In this document: positions 13,370 to 21,997 of the stretch, piece by piece | How positions within the stretch are numbered: position 1 is the first letter of the stretch | Layout of the letters: each line of letters starts with the position of its first letter | NCBI GenBank assembly: GCA_964458795.1 | Contig: CAYWJW010000025.1 | Location: 1 to 22,861 of the forward strand | Reading direction: 5' to 3' | DNA length: 22,861 nt | DNA from: JAJTHY01 sp964458795 | GTDB taxonomy: Bacteria > Pseudomonadota > Alphaproteobacteria > Rickettsiales > Midichloriaceae | Program-made: the position numbers and the translations under genes | The notes under the pieces: generated by a model | Databases searched by the model: none | What the model was told of the DNA's origin: nothing | What the model saw: the letters and a program-made list of their open reading frames with translations, nothing else

Positions 13370-15256
13370 ATGAAGCCTTCGAGTAATTTAAAAACAATGT
13401 TGCTAGGTGCTATCGGAGTAGTATATGGCGATATAGGAACAAGTCCGCTATATGCTTTAAAAAGTAGCTTTATATTGGGTGGACTAGCAGTTACAGAAAT
13501 TAATGTCCTGGGCATTATAAGCCTTTTTATCTGGATGCTGATAATTATGGCAACTATAAAATATGTGTATTTAGTACTTAGCATCAGTAACCAAGGTGAA
13601 GGTGGAGTGCTTGTTTTATCTTTGCTATGCTCTAAAGTATTATCGAAAAAGTACAAAGTTATCCCTATTGTGCTTGGCATTATAGGAGGTGCGTTACTTG
13701 TTGGTGATGGAGTTATTACGCCAGCAATATCAGTTTTAAGTGCTTTAGAAGGATTGCATCTTATCGCCCCCAAATTATCTTCAAAACATATAATTTTTAT
13801 CTCTATAATTATACTTTTGTCTCTTTTTGCAATTCAAAGAAGGGGTAGTGGAATAATAGGAAACTACTTTGGTCCTGTTATGGTAGTGTGGTTTTTCGTA
13901 CTCTCTCTTTTAGGTGTTTATAATATTAGTATGTCTCCAGATATTTTAAAATCCTTAAGTCCATATTATGCCCTGCAATTTATATCCTCTAATGGTCTAG
14001 CAGGATTTATAACGCTTGGTGGCACGATCTTAGTTATCACTGGGGCTGAAGCGTTATATGCAGATTTAGGGCATTTTGGTAAAAGGCCTATACAGCTTTC
14101 CTGGACGTATTTTGTATTTCCTGCGCTAGTCCTTAATTATCTTGGGCAAGGTAGCTTACTATTAAATACTCCTGAGGCTATTATAAACCCTTTTTATCAC
14201 TTAGCACCACAGATAGCACTATATCCACTAATTATTCTAGCTACAGTTGCGACTATAATAGCATCACAAGCTATAATTTCAGGAGTGTTTTCCATAACAT
14301 GGCAAGCTATTATGTTAAATTACCTACCAAGACTTAAGGTAGTTCATACATCAAAAAATCATCGAGGAGAAGAATATCAACACGGTCAGATCTATGTACC
14401 TCTTGTGAATTCTATATTATGCATATTAACACTTATAGCTGTACTACATTTTAAAAATTCGGATAGCCTAGCAGTTGCATATGGATTAAGCGTGGCTGGT
14501 GTCATGTTTATTACAACAACACTGGTGTTTATCATTGCTAGATATCAATGGAAGTGGAGCATTTTTAAGCTAATAGCAATATTATTACCTTTCATGTTTT
14601 TGGATTTAAATTTTGTTTTAACCAATTTGGTAAAATTAGTTGAAGGTGCTTGGTATACTCTATTAATAACCATAGTTGTTAGCTATATAATTTGGGTTTG
14701 GAGAAAAGGCAGCAGAATGTTAATTGAACAAAAACTATTAACACATGACGATCTTTTGCTTTTTATTAGAGATAATGCGAAAAAATTTAAGCAAAAAATT
14801 CCTGGATGTGCGATTTTTATGTCTCGTTATCCTAATAAAGTTCCAAATGCCTTAACCATACACATGCGTCATAATAAGTTTTTACATGAAAAGGTAATAA
14901 TACTTTCCGTTGTAACCAAGGAAGTCCCCAGAGTATCAAAAAGTGATAAATTCAATTATCAAGAAATTTATAAAGATGTATTTTTTGTTACAGCAAACTT
15001 TGGATTTCAAGAAATACCAAATCTTCACGATGTTGCTGTATGGGCTCAAGACGGGGGAATTATAGATAATGATACGGATGTATCATGCTTTTTAAGCAAA
15101 GAAATTCCATTTGCATATCACGGAGATGCTCATGTACTAAATAGCGTAAGCAGAAGTCTTTTTATATTCCTCGCTAATAATGCCATTCCAGCTCATGACT
15201 TTTTCAAGGTCCCAAGCCATAAGATCATTGAACTAGTTATAAAATATAAAGTATAA
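13370..15256 (+). CDS. kup: Kup-type low-affinity potassium uptake protein
   Basis: Kup (KUP/HAK/KT family) imports K+ with H+ across the cytoplasmic membrane. The 628-residue length is typical. The N-terminal signature GDIGTSPLYALK at 20-31 is intact, followed by about 12 hydrophobic segments, with family motifs such as NQGEGG in the second loop region and GDGVITPAISVLSALEG near 110-126. The cytoplasmic C-terminal domain (about 455-628) is present. The gene is divergent from the 304-residue gene and is followed after 72 bases by the pilus operon, which has its own promoter. No K+-sensing riboswitch was seen upstream. Confidence 0.95.
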   Translation: MKPSSNLKTMLLGAIGVVYGDIGTSPLYALKSSFILGGLAVTEINVLGIISLFIWMLIIMATIKYVYLVLSISNQGEGGVLVLSLLCSKVLSKKYKVIPIVLGIIGGALLVGDGVITPAISVLSALEGLHLIAPKLSSKHIIFISIIILLSLFAIQRRGSGIIGNYFGPVMVVWFFVLSLLGVYNISMSPDILKSLSPYYALQFISSNGLAGFITLGGTILVITGAEALYADLGHFGKRPIQLSWTYFVFPALVLNYLGQGSLLLNTPEAIINPFYHLAPQIALYPLIILATVATIIASQAIISGVFSITWQAIMLNYLPRLKVVHTSKNHRGEEYQHGQIYVPLVNSILCILTLIAVLHFKNSDSLAVAYGLSVAGVMFITTTLVFIIARYQWKWSIFKLIAILLPFMFLDLNFVLTNLVKLVEGAWYTLLITIVVSYIIWVWRKGSRMLIEQKLLTHDDLLLFIRDNAKKFKQKIPGCAIFMSRYPNKVPNALTIHMRHNKFLHEKVIILSVVTKEVPRVSKSDKFNYQEIYKDVFFVTANFGFQEIPNLHDVAVWAQDGGIIDNDTDVSCFLSKEIPFAYHGDAHVLNSVSRSLFIFLANNAIPAHDFFKVPSHKIIELVIKYKV

Positions 15257-15264
15257 AACCAATC

Positions 15265-15293
15265 TTGACAGCTAAAATTATTATGTATAGCAT
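15265..15293 (+). promoter_or_regulatory. promoter of the chaperone-usher pilus operon
   Basis: A perfect TTGACA -35 at 15265-15270 is followed after 17 bases by TAGCAT at 15288-15293 as -10 (TATAGC two bases upstream is an alternative). Transcription would start near 15300, about 29 bases before the first pilin gene. It lies just after the kup stop codon and supports independent expression of the pilus genes. Confidence 0.55.
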
Positions 15294-15305
15294 TAAGCCT
15301 AATGC
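15290..15305. promoter_or_regulatory. inverted repeat over the pilus operon start site
   Basis: Arms GCATTA and TAATGC pair perfectly around the loop AGCC. It covers the -10 element and the predicted transcription start, where a repressor operator would sit. A short 5' leader hairpin is the other reading; the 16 bases are not followed by a T-run, so a kup terminator is less likely. Confidence 0.4.
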
Positions 15306-15328
15306 CTTGATAATAAAAGAAAATAAAG

Positions 15329-15817
15329 ATGCGTGCAGTTATATTTTTAATTGTTTTCCTATTACATGCGAACATTTCTTTTGCTACTACTGTAAATCAA
15401 TCTTTTTCTGTAACTGCTTCTATAGCGGCCACATGCACTGTATCCCCTATTAACGCTCTTGCTTTCGGGTCATATGATTTTGCTAATATACTTCCTGCCA
15501 CTGCACAGACGGCAATAGTATATCAATGTACAACTGGCGTTAGCCCTACTGCAAATATTGGGCTTAATGCAGGGAATGCACCTGGAGCAACCACAACAAC
15601 AAGAAAAATGCAAAACGGTAGTAATCTCCTTAGTTACAATTTATACTCCGACCCCACTCATCTACTTAATTGGGGTAATAACCAAGGCGTAGATACAGTT
15701 CCAATTGTAGCTAATGGAAATTCACAATCAGCGACTGTATATGGCACAATACCCACTGGACAGGCGGTTACTCCTGGCAGTTATGCAGATACTATAACAG
15801 CAACTCTCACCTATTAA
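15329..15817 (+). CDS. pilin subunit, spore coat U (SCPU) domain
   Basis: The 162-residue precursor has a signal peptide (about 1-19, cut after ISFA) and one SCPU domain, the pilin fold of archaic (Csu-type) chaperone-usher pili. Visible marks: Cys36 with Cys near 67 forming the expected disulphide, LAFGSYD at 44-50, and the closing GSYADTITATLTY strand, which is the family's C-terminal signature. About 16 residues (TTVNQSFSVTASIAA) precede Cys36 with alternating hydrophobic residues, suitable as the donor strand that completes the next subunit. It is first in a four-gene operon and is probably the main shaft subunit. Confidence 0.9.
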   Translation: MRAVIFLIVFLLHANISFATTVNQSFSVTASIAATCTVSPINALAFGSYDFANILPATAQTAIVYQCTTGVSPTANIGLNAGNAPGATTTTRKMQNGSNLLSYNLYSDPTHLLNWGNNQGVDTVPIVANGNSQSATVYGTIPTGQAVTPGSYADTITATLTY

Positions 15818-15838
15818 CCTAAGAAATATGTGCCTAAA

Positions 15839-16540
15839 ATGAAATACAGAAATCTGATACCACTAATGATCGCACTTATGCCTCAACAGGTTTATGCTAA
15901 TTATACGATATCACCTATAACATTAACGCTTGAAGCTGAAGATAAGATTGGCACATTAAACCTAACTAATATCAGTGGTACTAAAAAAACTCTTCAGGTA
16001 ATGCCTTATCTATGGACACAGAGTAACAATAAGGACCTTAACTCCAAGACTAATGATATTTTAATCAACCCTCCAATTTTCAGTATAGAATCAGGTGAAA
16101 CACAACTTATCAGGTATGCTGTAAGAGAAATAGCTGCGGATAAACGGCAGGAAAAATCATATAGAATCGTATTAAGAGAAATAGATAATACTACTCGCAA
16201 CACAACAGAAGGCATAAATATATTGCTAACAGTCAAACTCCCATTATTCCTAAGACCTTCTAAAATAGAAACAAAACCAATAACTTGCACTTATGATAGG
16301 CCATCAAAAAACATGATAGACCTAACTTGTGAAAATACTAACAATACGCATGTGTTTCTTAGTGGTATTAAGATCAACCGCGGTACTAGTAGTAATATAT
16401 TTAAATATATATTGGCAAACAATATCGGAAAAATAAGTCATAAACTTGATTCCGCTGCTCTCAACGATATCAAAAGCATTGAGGTTTCCTATATACAAAA
16501 CAACAATGCTATGACTACAAATGCTATCTCAAAAAAATAG
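15839..16540 (+). CDS. periplasmic pilus chaperone, PapD-like
   Basis: This chaperone folds pilins in the periplasm by lending a beta strand, then passes them to the usher. The 233-residue protein has a signal peptide (1-20, ending in QQVYA) and two Ig-like domains: domain 1 with an ISPITLTLEAED first strand, the PP.F.IESGETQLIRYAVRE region near 78-97, and a G1-type strand with EKSYRIVLREI at 105-115, which includes the family's conserved basic residue; domain 2 follows from about 125. The ATG at 15839 is preferred over a GTG nine bases upstream because it gives a normal signal peptide and better spacing from AAGAAA. It overlaps the usher gene by 20 bases. Confidence 0.9.
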   Translation: MKYRNLIPLMIALMPQQVYANYTISPITLTLEAEDKIGTLNLTNISGTKKTLQVMPYLWTQSNNKDLNSKTNDILINPPIFSIESGETQLIRYAVREIAADKRQEKSYRIVLREIDNTTRNTTEGINILLTVKLPLFLRPSKIETKPITCTYDRPSKNMIDLTCENTNNTHVFLSGIKINRGTSSNIFKYILANNIGKISHKLDSAALNDIKSIEVSYIQNNNAMTTNAISKK

Positions 16541-18872
16541 ACTTAGATGCTTATTGCTTCTCTTCATATTATGTCCACTGTTTAGAGCAATAGCAGTTGA
16601 GTCAACTCTTGAGGAAGCATTAATTACTGTGAGTATTAATGGTGAAGGATACTCATCTGTTATAAATGCATATAAAGATACTAATAGTTTTTATATTTCA
16701 GAAGCTGATATGCTATCTTATCGGATAAAGAAAGAATTTCTCACAAAATCTCTAATCACGATAAACAATAAAGAATACTCTGACATATCAAAACTTAAGG
16801 GCGTAAAATTTTCTTTTATAAGTACAAAGCTATTGCTCGATATATATTTCCCACCGGAATACTTCATTACTACATCATTCAGCTATAGCAAAGATGGAAA
16901 AAAAGCGGAATATTTGTCTGGCAGTGGTGGCTATTTTAATTATGGAGTTTCCTATAATGGTTATAAAAGTTCACGGTATGATGAGCGCAATGTAAACTTA
17001 CTACCTGAATTTGTTTTGTTTAATGATTATGGTGCAGGTAGCACTAATTTTTTCTTACAGAAAACATTGCATGGGTCTAAGCACATCTATAATTTAAAAG
17101 GACTTGATCAATCGAAAGCTATTCGGCTTGATACATTTTGGTTTTATGAATCTCCCGATAATATGCATAGAATCCGGCTTGGAGATTCAATTACTAGGGC
17201 TACACTTTGGAGTGGTGCTGCACGCTTTATCGGTATAAAATTTGCAAGAGACTTCACAGTGCAACCGGGATTTATCACCTCACCTCGCCCATCTATTAGC
17301 GGAACCGCAGCTGTACCTAGCGCAGTTGATGTCTTTGTAAACAATGTAAAAGTACAAAGCGGTCAAACACCTCCAGGAAACTTTTTTCTGGAAAATATAC
17401 CGGTGATCAATGGCGCAGGCATAGTAGAGTTGCAAATGCGAGATATTACAGGTAATGTAAATGTTATACATGTTCCGTATTATGCTTCAGAATCCCTATT
17501 GAAAACTGGTCTAGATGATTATGCTTTAGACATTGGGAAAACACGAGAATTTTACGGAATAAAAAGTAATTCCTATAGAAACTACTTTGCGTCTGGCATA
17601 TATAGGTATGGAGTTACGAACTATTATACAGCTGGCATTTATGGACAGATAATGGAGAAGCTGAAAATGGCTAGCTTTGATAATGCATTTTTAGTAGGCA
17701 ACTATGGTACTATTAACCTTTCTCTTGCTGGAAGTCAGAAGTTTAATAAATCTGGAAACCTTGTATCAGTCGGATTTCAAAGGCAGAGCGATATTAGCTT
17801 CGGAGGATTGATAACCATAAATAGTAGACATTTTGGAGATGTCTCAACTTTCCCCCACTCTTACTTCTCGCAGCGTAATACACGTGCATATATGGGAACA
17901 TCCCTTGGTAACTATGGTGCTATAAATACCAGCTTTACTCTAACTAGAGACAGGAAGAAATATCAAACAAAATTGCTCGATATAGCATACCAAAAGCAAC
18001 TTTTACCCTCGACCAACTTATTAATCTCCGCGGGGCGTAATTTTGGCGACCAAAAATATACATTCGCTTTTTTATCGATCAATGTTGATCTTGGTGATTC
18101 GCGTAGTGCTTCTGTCTCTGTCGAAAAGCATAATAATAAATATAGAGAAGTGTTAGATTATTCCAAGAATTCTGGTACTATCAATGGTTTAGATTATAGA
18201 TTGCAAGTAGCACATGAATATAATCCTGAACTCCACGCCGAGGCACGATATAGCAATAAATATGCTGATACGACCGGACGTGTGTCTAAATATCGCCATT
18301 TTTCCCAGTATTATGCCAATGCACAAGGCAGTGCCTTTGTTGCAAACAACGATATTTATTTTTCTAGACCTATTGCCGGCTGCATTGCTGTAATCAAGGT
18401 AGATGACTACGAAGGCATAAATGTATACAAAGATAATCATCACATTGGTCAAACCAATGAAGGTGGAATGGTTGCAATTTACGGCATCCAATCTTACACC
18501 CCTAGCACTATAAGGGTAAATACAACAGATTTACCTATTCATGCCAAGATTGATACACACGAAAGGACTGTTTATTGCAAAAGTAATAACATAATTTTCG
18601 TTCCATTTGGAGTTAAAAAATCCAAGGTTATGACCTTTCATCTTATTGATGACAATGGTAATTATATTCAGTCCTCTACAAAAGTGCAGGTAGGAAATAA
18701 AGAAGCATTCACTGGTTACCATGGCATGGTTTTCCTTGATGATATATCAAACTTGGATACTATGGACGGCAAGGCTTGCAAGAACGATTCTTGTTGTAAC
18801 TTTAGCCTTAGCATACCAGATGATGGCGAAAGCGAATATATTAACTTAGGCGATGTAAAATGCACAAAATAG
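16521..18872 (+). CDS. outer membrane usher protein, archaic (Csu-type) pilus
   Basis: The usher is the outer membrane pore that binds chaperone-pilin complexes and assembles the fibre. The 783-residue protein has a signal peptide (about 1-25), an N-terminal periplasmic domain (about 27-140), a 24-strand-type beta barrel rich in aromatic/Gly strands, the plug domain within it (TSPRPSISGTAAVPSAVDVF region near 252-330), and C-terminal Ig-like domains (about 690-783) ending in a Cys-rich NDSCCNFSL segment typical of Csu-type ushers. It begins inside the chaperone gene (20-base overlap) and ends 13 bases inside the next pilin gene, so assembly genes are translationally coupled. No frameshift is seen. 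Confidence 0.93.
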   Translation: MLSQKNRLRCLLLLFILCPLFRAIAVESTLEEALITVSINGEGYSSVINAYKDTNSFYISEADMLSYRIKKEFLTKSLITINNKEYSDISKLKGVKFSFISTKLLLDIYFPPEYFITTSFSYSKDGKKAEYLSGSGGYFNYGVSYNGYKSSRYDERNVNLLPEFVLFNDYGAGSTNFFLQKTLHGSKHIYNLKGLDQSKAIRLDTFWFYESPDNMHRIRLGDSITRATLWSGAARFIGIKFARDFTVQPGFITSPRPSISGTAAVPSAVDVFVNNVKVQSGQTPPGNFFLENIPVINGAGIVELQMRDITGNVNVIHVPYYASESLLKTGLDDYALDIGKTREFYGIKSNSYRNYFASGIYRYGVTNYYTAGIYGQIMEKLKMASFDNAFLVGNYGTINLSLAGSQKFNKSGNLVSVGFQRQSDISFGGLITINSRHFGDVSTFPHSYFSQRNTRAYMGTSLGNYGAINTSFTLTRDRKKYQTKLLDIAYQKQLLPSTNLLISAGRNFGDQKYTFAFLSINVDLGDSRSASVSVEKHNNKYREVLDYSKNSGTINGLDYRLQVAHEYNPELHAEARYSNKYADTTGRVSKYRHFSQYYANAQGSAFVANNDIYFSRPIAGCIAVIKVDDYEGINVYKDNHHIGQTNEGGMVAIYGIQSYTPSTIRVNTTDLPIHAKIDTHERTVYCKSNNIIFVPFGVKKSKVMTFHLIDDNGNYIQSSTKVQVGNKEAFTGYHGMVFLDDISNLDTMDGKACKNDSCCNFSLSIPDDGESEYINLGDVKCTK

Positions 18873-19348
18873 CCATAATATTATGCTTCCTATTTGTGTA
18901 TTGCATGGCTAAACCCAGCTTTGCTACTTGCATAGGTTTAGGGTGCAATTGCACGTTAGGTGTAACGGCAGTAGCATTTGGAAGCTATAACCCATTCATT
19001 GGAACAAGCACAGCAAGCAACGGTAATATACAAGTAACATGTAGCGCCGCAGTGATTGCTACAGTGAGCTACACAGTAACTTTTAGCACAGGCAATTCAG
19101 GCAATTATGTAAACAGATACATGGTAAATGGAGCAAGTCACCTGCTATATAATATTTATAATGCAGCAAACGGCGGTAGCATTTACGGCGATGGAACCGG
19201 TGGCACAGTCATTATTAATGATGGTTATGTCATGCCAACACTAGCTCCAGTCGTAAAAAACTATGTTGTCTTCGGCATTATTCCTGCTCTACAAAATCTA
19301 CCTGTTGGATCATATTCTGATAGTATGACTGCTACGCTTACGTTTTAG
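18860..19348 (+). CDS. second SCPU-domain pilin, probable tip subunit
   Basis: The 162-residue precursor has a signal peptide (about 1-22, ending in PSFA) and one SCPU domain with the marks of the first pilin: AFGSYNP at 39-45, Cys31/Cys61 and the closing GSYSDSMTATLTF strand. It differs at the start: only eight residues, with two extra Cys (24 and 29), precede Cys31, leaving no visible donor strand. A pilin that cannot donate can only be the first (distal) subunit of the fibre, so a tip role is likely. Csu tip adhesins normally have two domains; this one has one. The start overlaps the usher by 13 bases. Confidence 0.85.
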   Translation: MHKIAIILCFLFVYCMAKPSFATCIGLGCNCTLGVTAVAFGSYNPFIGTSTASNGNIQVTCSAAVIATVSYTVTFSTGNSGNYVNRYMVNGASHLLYNIYNAANGGSIYGDGTGGTVIINDGYVMPTLAPVVKNYVVFGIIPALQNLPVGSYSDSMTATLTF

Positions 19349-19359
19349 AGTTATATTTT

Positions 19360-19373
19360 TACCACATATGGTA
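19360..19373. other. short inverted repeat between pilin and ChpT-like gene
   Basis: TACCA and TGGTA flank CATA just upstream of two TATGAT hexamers (19372-19377 and 19384-19389), either of which could be a -10 element for the next gene. It may be an operator; it is too short to call a terminator. Confidence 0.25.
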
Positions 19374-19410
19374 TGATTCTTGCTATGATTAATAAGCACG
19401 GGAGTAAAAA

Positions 19411-19944
19411 ATGCAAGATAGCCATATCGAACTAATATCAAGGTCAATGGAAGGATGCCTTGCTCTATTTGATAAAGAAGAAACTCCAGAAAACTGCAAA
19501 AAATTACAAAGCCTAATAGAGGCCATAGGCATTTATATTTGTAGCCCCATCAAGATTCATTGGATAATCCCAAATACGGGAATAGAAAAATCATATAATG
19601 TAATTTTGCCCGCGCTTGCAATAATGTGTAGTAAAGCCAAATTTTTTAAAATTAGCATAAATAGCTGCCCTAAAGCTATCTGTGGAACTAACTTTAAAAC
19701 TGAATCTGATGATAATATTGTGCTTACCCCTCCTCTCTTATGTGCAATACGTAGTCATGCACCATTCCTTGCTACTACTGTGCTTACTAATTTACATTTT
19801 AAAGACCATGCAGTTTCCCATCCTCAAAATCATAGAGCACATGTTAAACATTGCTTAGATATAGCTAAGATATACTATGCTAAACCTAGAAGCACTGCAG
19901 AGATAGAAATACTAGAAATGCTTAAAAATGAGCTCTCTATATAG
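19411..19944 (+). CDS. ChpT-like protein lacking the phospho-accepting helix
   Basis: ChpT relays phosphate between the kinase CckA and the regulators CtrA and CpdR in alphaproteobacteria. This 177-residue protein matches the pattern of ChpT from its second helix onward: IELISRSMEGCLALF (6-20) fits helix 2, IHWIIP... with a following helix fits the 'DW...LN' dimer/ATPase-like region (about 53-80), and the IVLTPPLLCAIR stretch fits the late 'LRPEVLAGL' region. The first helix of ChpT with its CHD motif, where the active His lies, is missing. A strong GGGAG ribosome site at 19400-19404 is correctly placed and a stop codon just upstream in frame excludes a longer start. The call is by eye and could be wrong; otherwise it is a hypothetical protein. 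Confidence 0.45.
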   Translation: MQDSHIELISRSMEGCLALFDKEETPENCKKLQSLIEAIGIYICSPIKIHWIIPNTGIEKSYNVILPALAIMCSKAKFFKISINSCPKAICGTNFKTESDDNIVLTPPLLCAIRSHAPFLATTVLTNLHFKDHAVSHPQNHRAHVKHCLDIAKIYYAKPRSTAEIEILEMLKNELSI

Positions 19945-19990
19945 CTACATTTAACATAACATTGTGGGCTTGGCTAATACTCTAAACCCA

Positions 19991-21997
19991 TCAAGTATTA
20001 CTAGAAAAGCCTCGTAATTTCTTGGATCTACTTGGATGACGCAGCTTACGCAGAGCTTTTGCTTCAATCTGCCTAATGCGCTCACGAGTTACCAAAAAGA
20101 GTTTACCAACTTCCTCTAGTGTGAAATCTGTATTAGTTCCAATTCCAAAGCGCATGCGTATCACCCTTTCCTCACGCGGAGTTAAGCTTGAAAGCACTTT
20201 GGTAGTAACTTCACGCAAGTTTGAAAGAATAGCTGCATCAAGTGGTTGGACAGCATTTTTATCTTCGATAAAGTCACCAAAGTAACTACCTTCATCATCA
20301 CCCACTGGATCCTCAAGACTCATTGGTTCTTTGGCAATTTTAAGAACTTTACGCACTTTTTCCACTGGCATGCCAAGCTTATCAGCTATTTCTTCTGGAG
20401 TTGGCTCCCTACTAGTATCATGAACAATCTGACGGGTTGTGCGCATGATTTTGTTAATTGTTTCAATCATATGTACAGGAATTCTTATGGTACGTGCCTG
20501 ATCTGCAATCGACCTAGTAATCGCTTGTCTAATCCACCAAGTGGCATATGTAGAGAATTTATAACCCCGGCGATACTCAAATTTATCCACCGCTTTCATT
20601 AGGCCAATGTTACCCTCTTGTATTAAATCCAAGAATTGCAGCCCGCGATTTGCATACTTTTTAGCAATAGAAATAACTAGGCGAAGGTTTGCTTCAATCA
20701 TCTCTTTCTTAGCCCTACTAGACTGACGCTCTCCTTTTTGTACCGCATTAACAAGACTTTTAAAATTAAAGATATCTATCCTAATTTCTCTTGCTATTGC
20801 TATAAGCTGTTGGTGCAATTTTTCTATCTCAGGCCGATCTTTTAGGAAGTTAGCTATATTCTTTATTTTAGACTTTGCTAAAATATCAATCAATCCTTCA
20901 TTTACCTCATTGCCTTCGTATACCTTGAGTAGTTCAGCACGATTAACTTTATACTTATCGGCAAGTCTCAGTAAAGTGGATTCAACTGCTATAATCCTTT
21001 TATTTTGAGAATATAAAGTGTTTAGTATTTGCTCAATCTTACCTTCATTTAAGCGGATGGCTTTCATTTGTTCGGCTGCTTCTTCAGAAAGGGTTTCGTA
21101 TTCCTTCTCTACTTTGCTACTAACCTTTTCTCCCTTAAACGCTGCTATGAGCTTATCCTGCTGGATATCAATAATTTTACTACTAAGGTTTGCGACATTA
21201 CCAAAAACTTCCATCATGCGAGGTCTTAGTTCGGTTTCCATGCTTATAATTGATAGGGTATCCACTTCATCAGAAGTTGCTTCTTCAAAAGCTTCAGAAG
21301 ATTCTTCACTGACTTCTTCTTCACTTTCTTCGGATTCTTCTTCAATATCCGCAGCCCCTTCTTCTTCCTCTTCTTCGTCTTTAGGCTCTTCAAAGTCTAA
21401 ATCATCAAAATCAGCCTCCTCATCCTCATCTCCGCCTTCAAATTCTTTACCAAACTCTTTGCTATAGGTAGCATCTAAATCCAAGATATCGCGCAAAAGG
21501 ATTTTTTCATTGATCAACCCGTCATACCACTTCACACACTCACTAAGTGCAGCTGGCGTTTTGGCAAGTGCAGTTATCATGGTGTCACGACCAGACTCAA
21601 TACGCTTGGCTATCTCCACTTCTCCTTCGCGCGATAGAAGTTCAACATGGCCCATCTCTCTTAAGTAGCGCCTTACAGGATCATCACTTCTAAGCGATTC
21701 ATCTTCTTCAGCTTCTTCTTCATCTTCTTCAGCTTCTGCATCAAATTCAGATGAGATAGGGATCTCATCATCTTCCTGGGTGCGTTCCGTAATCTTTACG
21801 CCTTCATCATTAAAAAAGGTGATGGCATCATCAACTTTCTCAGCAATAAGTCCCTCTGAGTCAAGCACTTTGCTAAGCTCATCATAAGTTACAAAACCGG
21901 TCCCCCGTTTTTTATCAAGCAATTCCTTTATGCTTTGATCAACTTTAGATTTTTTTTCTATTTTTTTAGGAGCGATTTTATTAATAGTTTTGTTCAT
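19991..21997 (-). CDS. rpoD: RNA polymerase primary sigma factor RpoD
   Basis: The housekeeping sigma-70 directs RNA polymerase to most promoters. The 668-residue protein has region 1.1 (about 20-70), region 1.2 (DDPVRRYLREMGHVELLSREGE, 105-126), a non-conserved region, regions 2.1-2.4 (437-505, with the -10-binding YKFSTYATWWIRQAI core), region 3 (506-585), and region 4 with the -35 recognition helix TRERIRQIEAKALRKLRHPS (638-655). The KKLRGF tail is alphaproteobacterial. Two strongly acidic runs (about 87-100 and 189-246) enlarge the protein. Its ATG overlaps the dnaG stop by one base (TAATG), the classical primase-sigma pair. Confidence 0.97.
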   Translation of the reverse strand: MNKTINKIAPKKIEKKSKVDQSIKELLDKKRGTGFVTYDELSKVLDSEGLIAEKVDDAITFFNDEGVKITERTQEDDEIPISSEFDAEAEEDEEEAEEDESLRSDDPVRRYLREMGHVELLSREGEVEIAKRIESGRDTMITALAKTPAALSECVKWYDGLINEKILLRDILDLDATYSKEFGKEFEGGDEDEEADFDDLDFEEPKDEEEEEEGAADIEEESEESEEEVSEESSEAFEEATSDEVDTLSIISMETELRPRMMEVFGNVANLSSKIIDIQQDKLIAAFKGEKVSSKVEKEYETLSEEAAEQMKAIRLNEGKIEQILNTLYSQNKRIIAVESTLLRLADKYKVNRAELLKVYEGNEVNEGLIDILAKSKIKNIANFLKDRPEIEKLHQQLIAIAREIRIDIFNFKSLVNAVQKGERQSSRAKKEMIEANLRLVISIAKKYANRGLQFLDLIQEGNIGLMKAVDKFEYRRGYKFSTYATWWIRQAITRSIADQARTIRIPVHMIETINKIMRTTRQIVHDTSREPTPEEIADKLGMPVEKVRKVLKIAKEPMSLEDPVGDDEGSYFGDFIEDKNAVQPLDAAILSNLREVTTKVLSSLTPREERVIRMRFGIGTNTDFTLEEVGKLFLVTRERIRQIEAKALRKLRHPSRSKKLRGFSSNT

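Noticed and set aside
14918..14934. A third copy of the GGAAGTCCC repeat core inside kup
   Set aside because: Only about nine bases match and they lie in a conserved coding stretch without the AT-rich flanks.
20992..21467. Serine-rich 149-codon frame opposite rpoD
   Set aside because: It is the antisense of the acidic tract in RpoD; poly-Ser arises from GAA/GAT codons read on the other strand.
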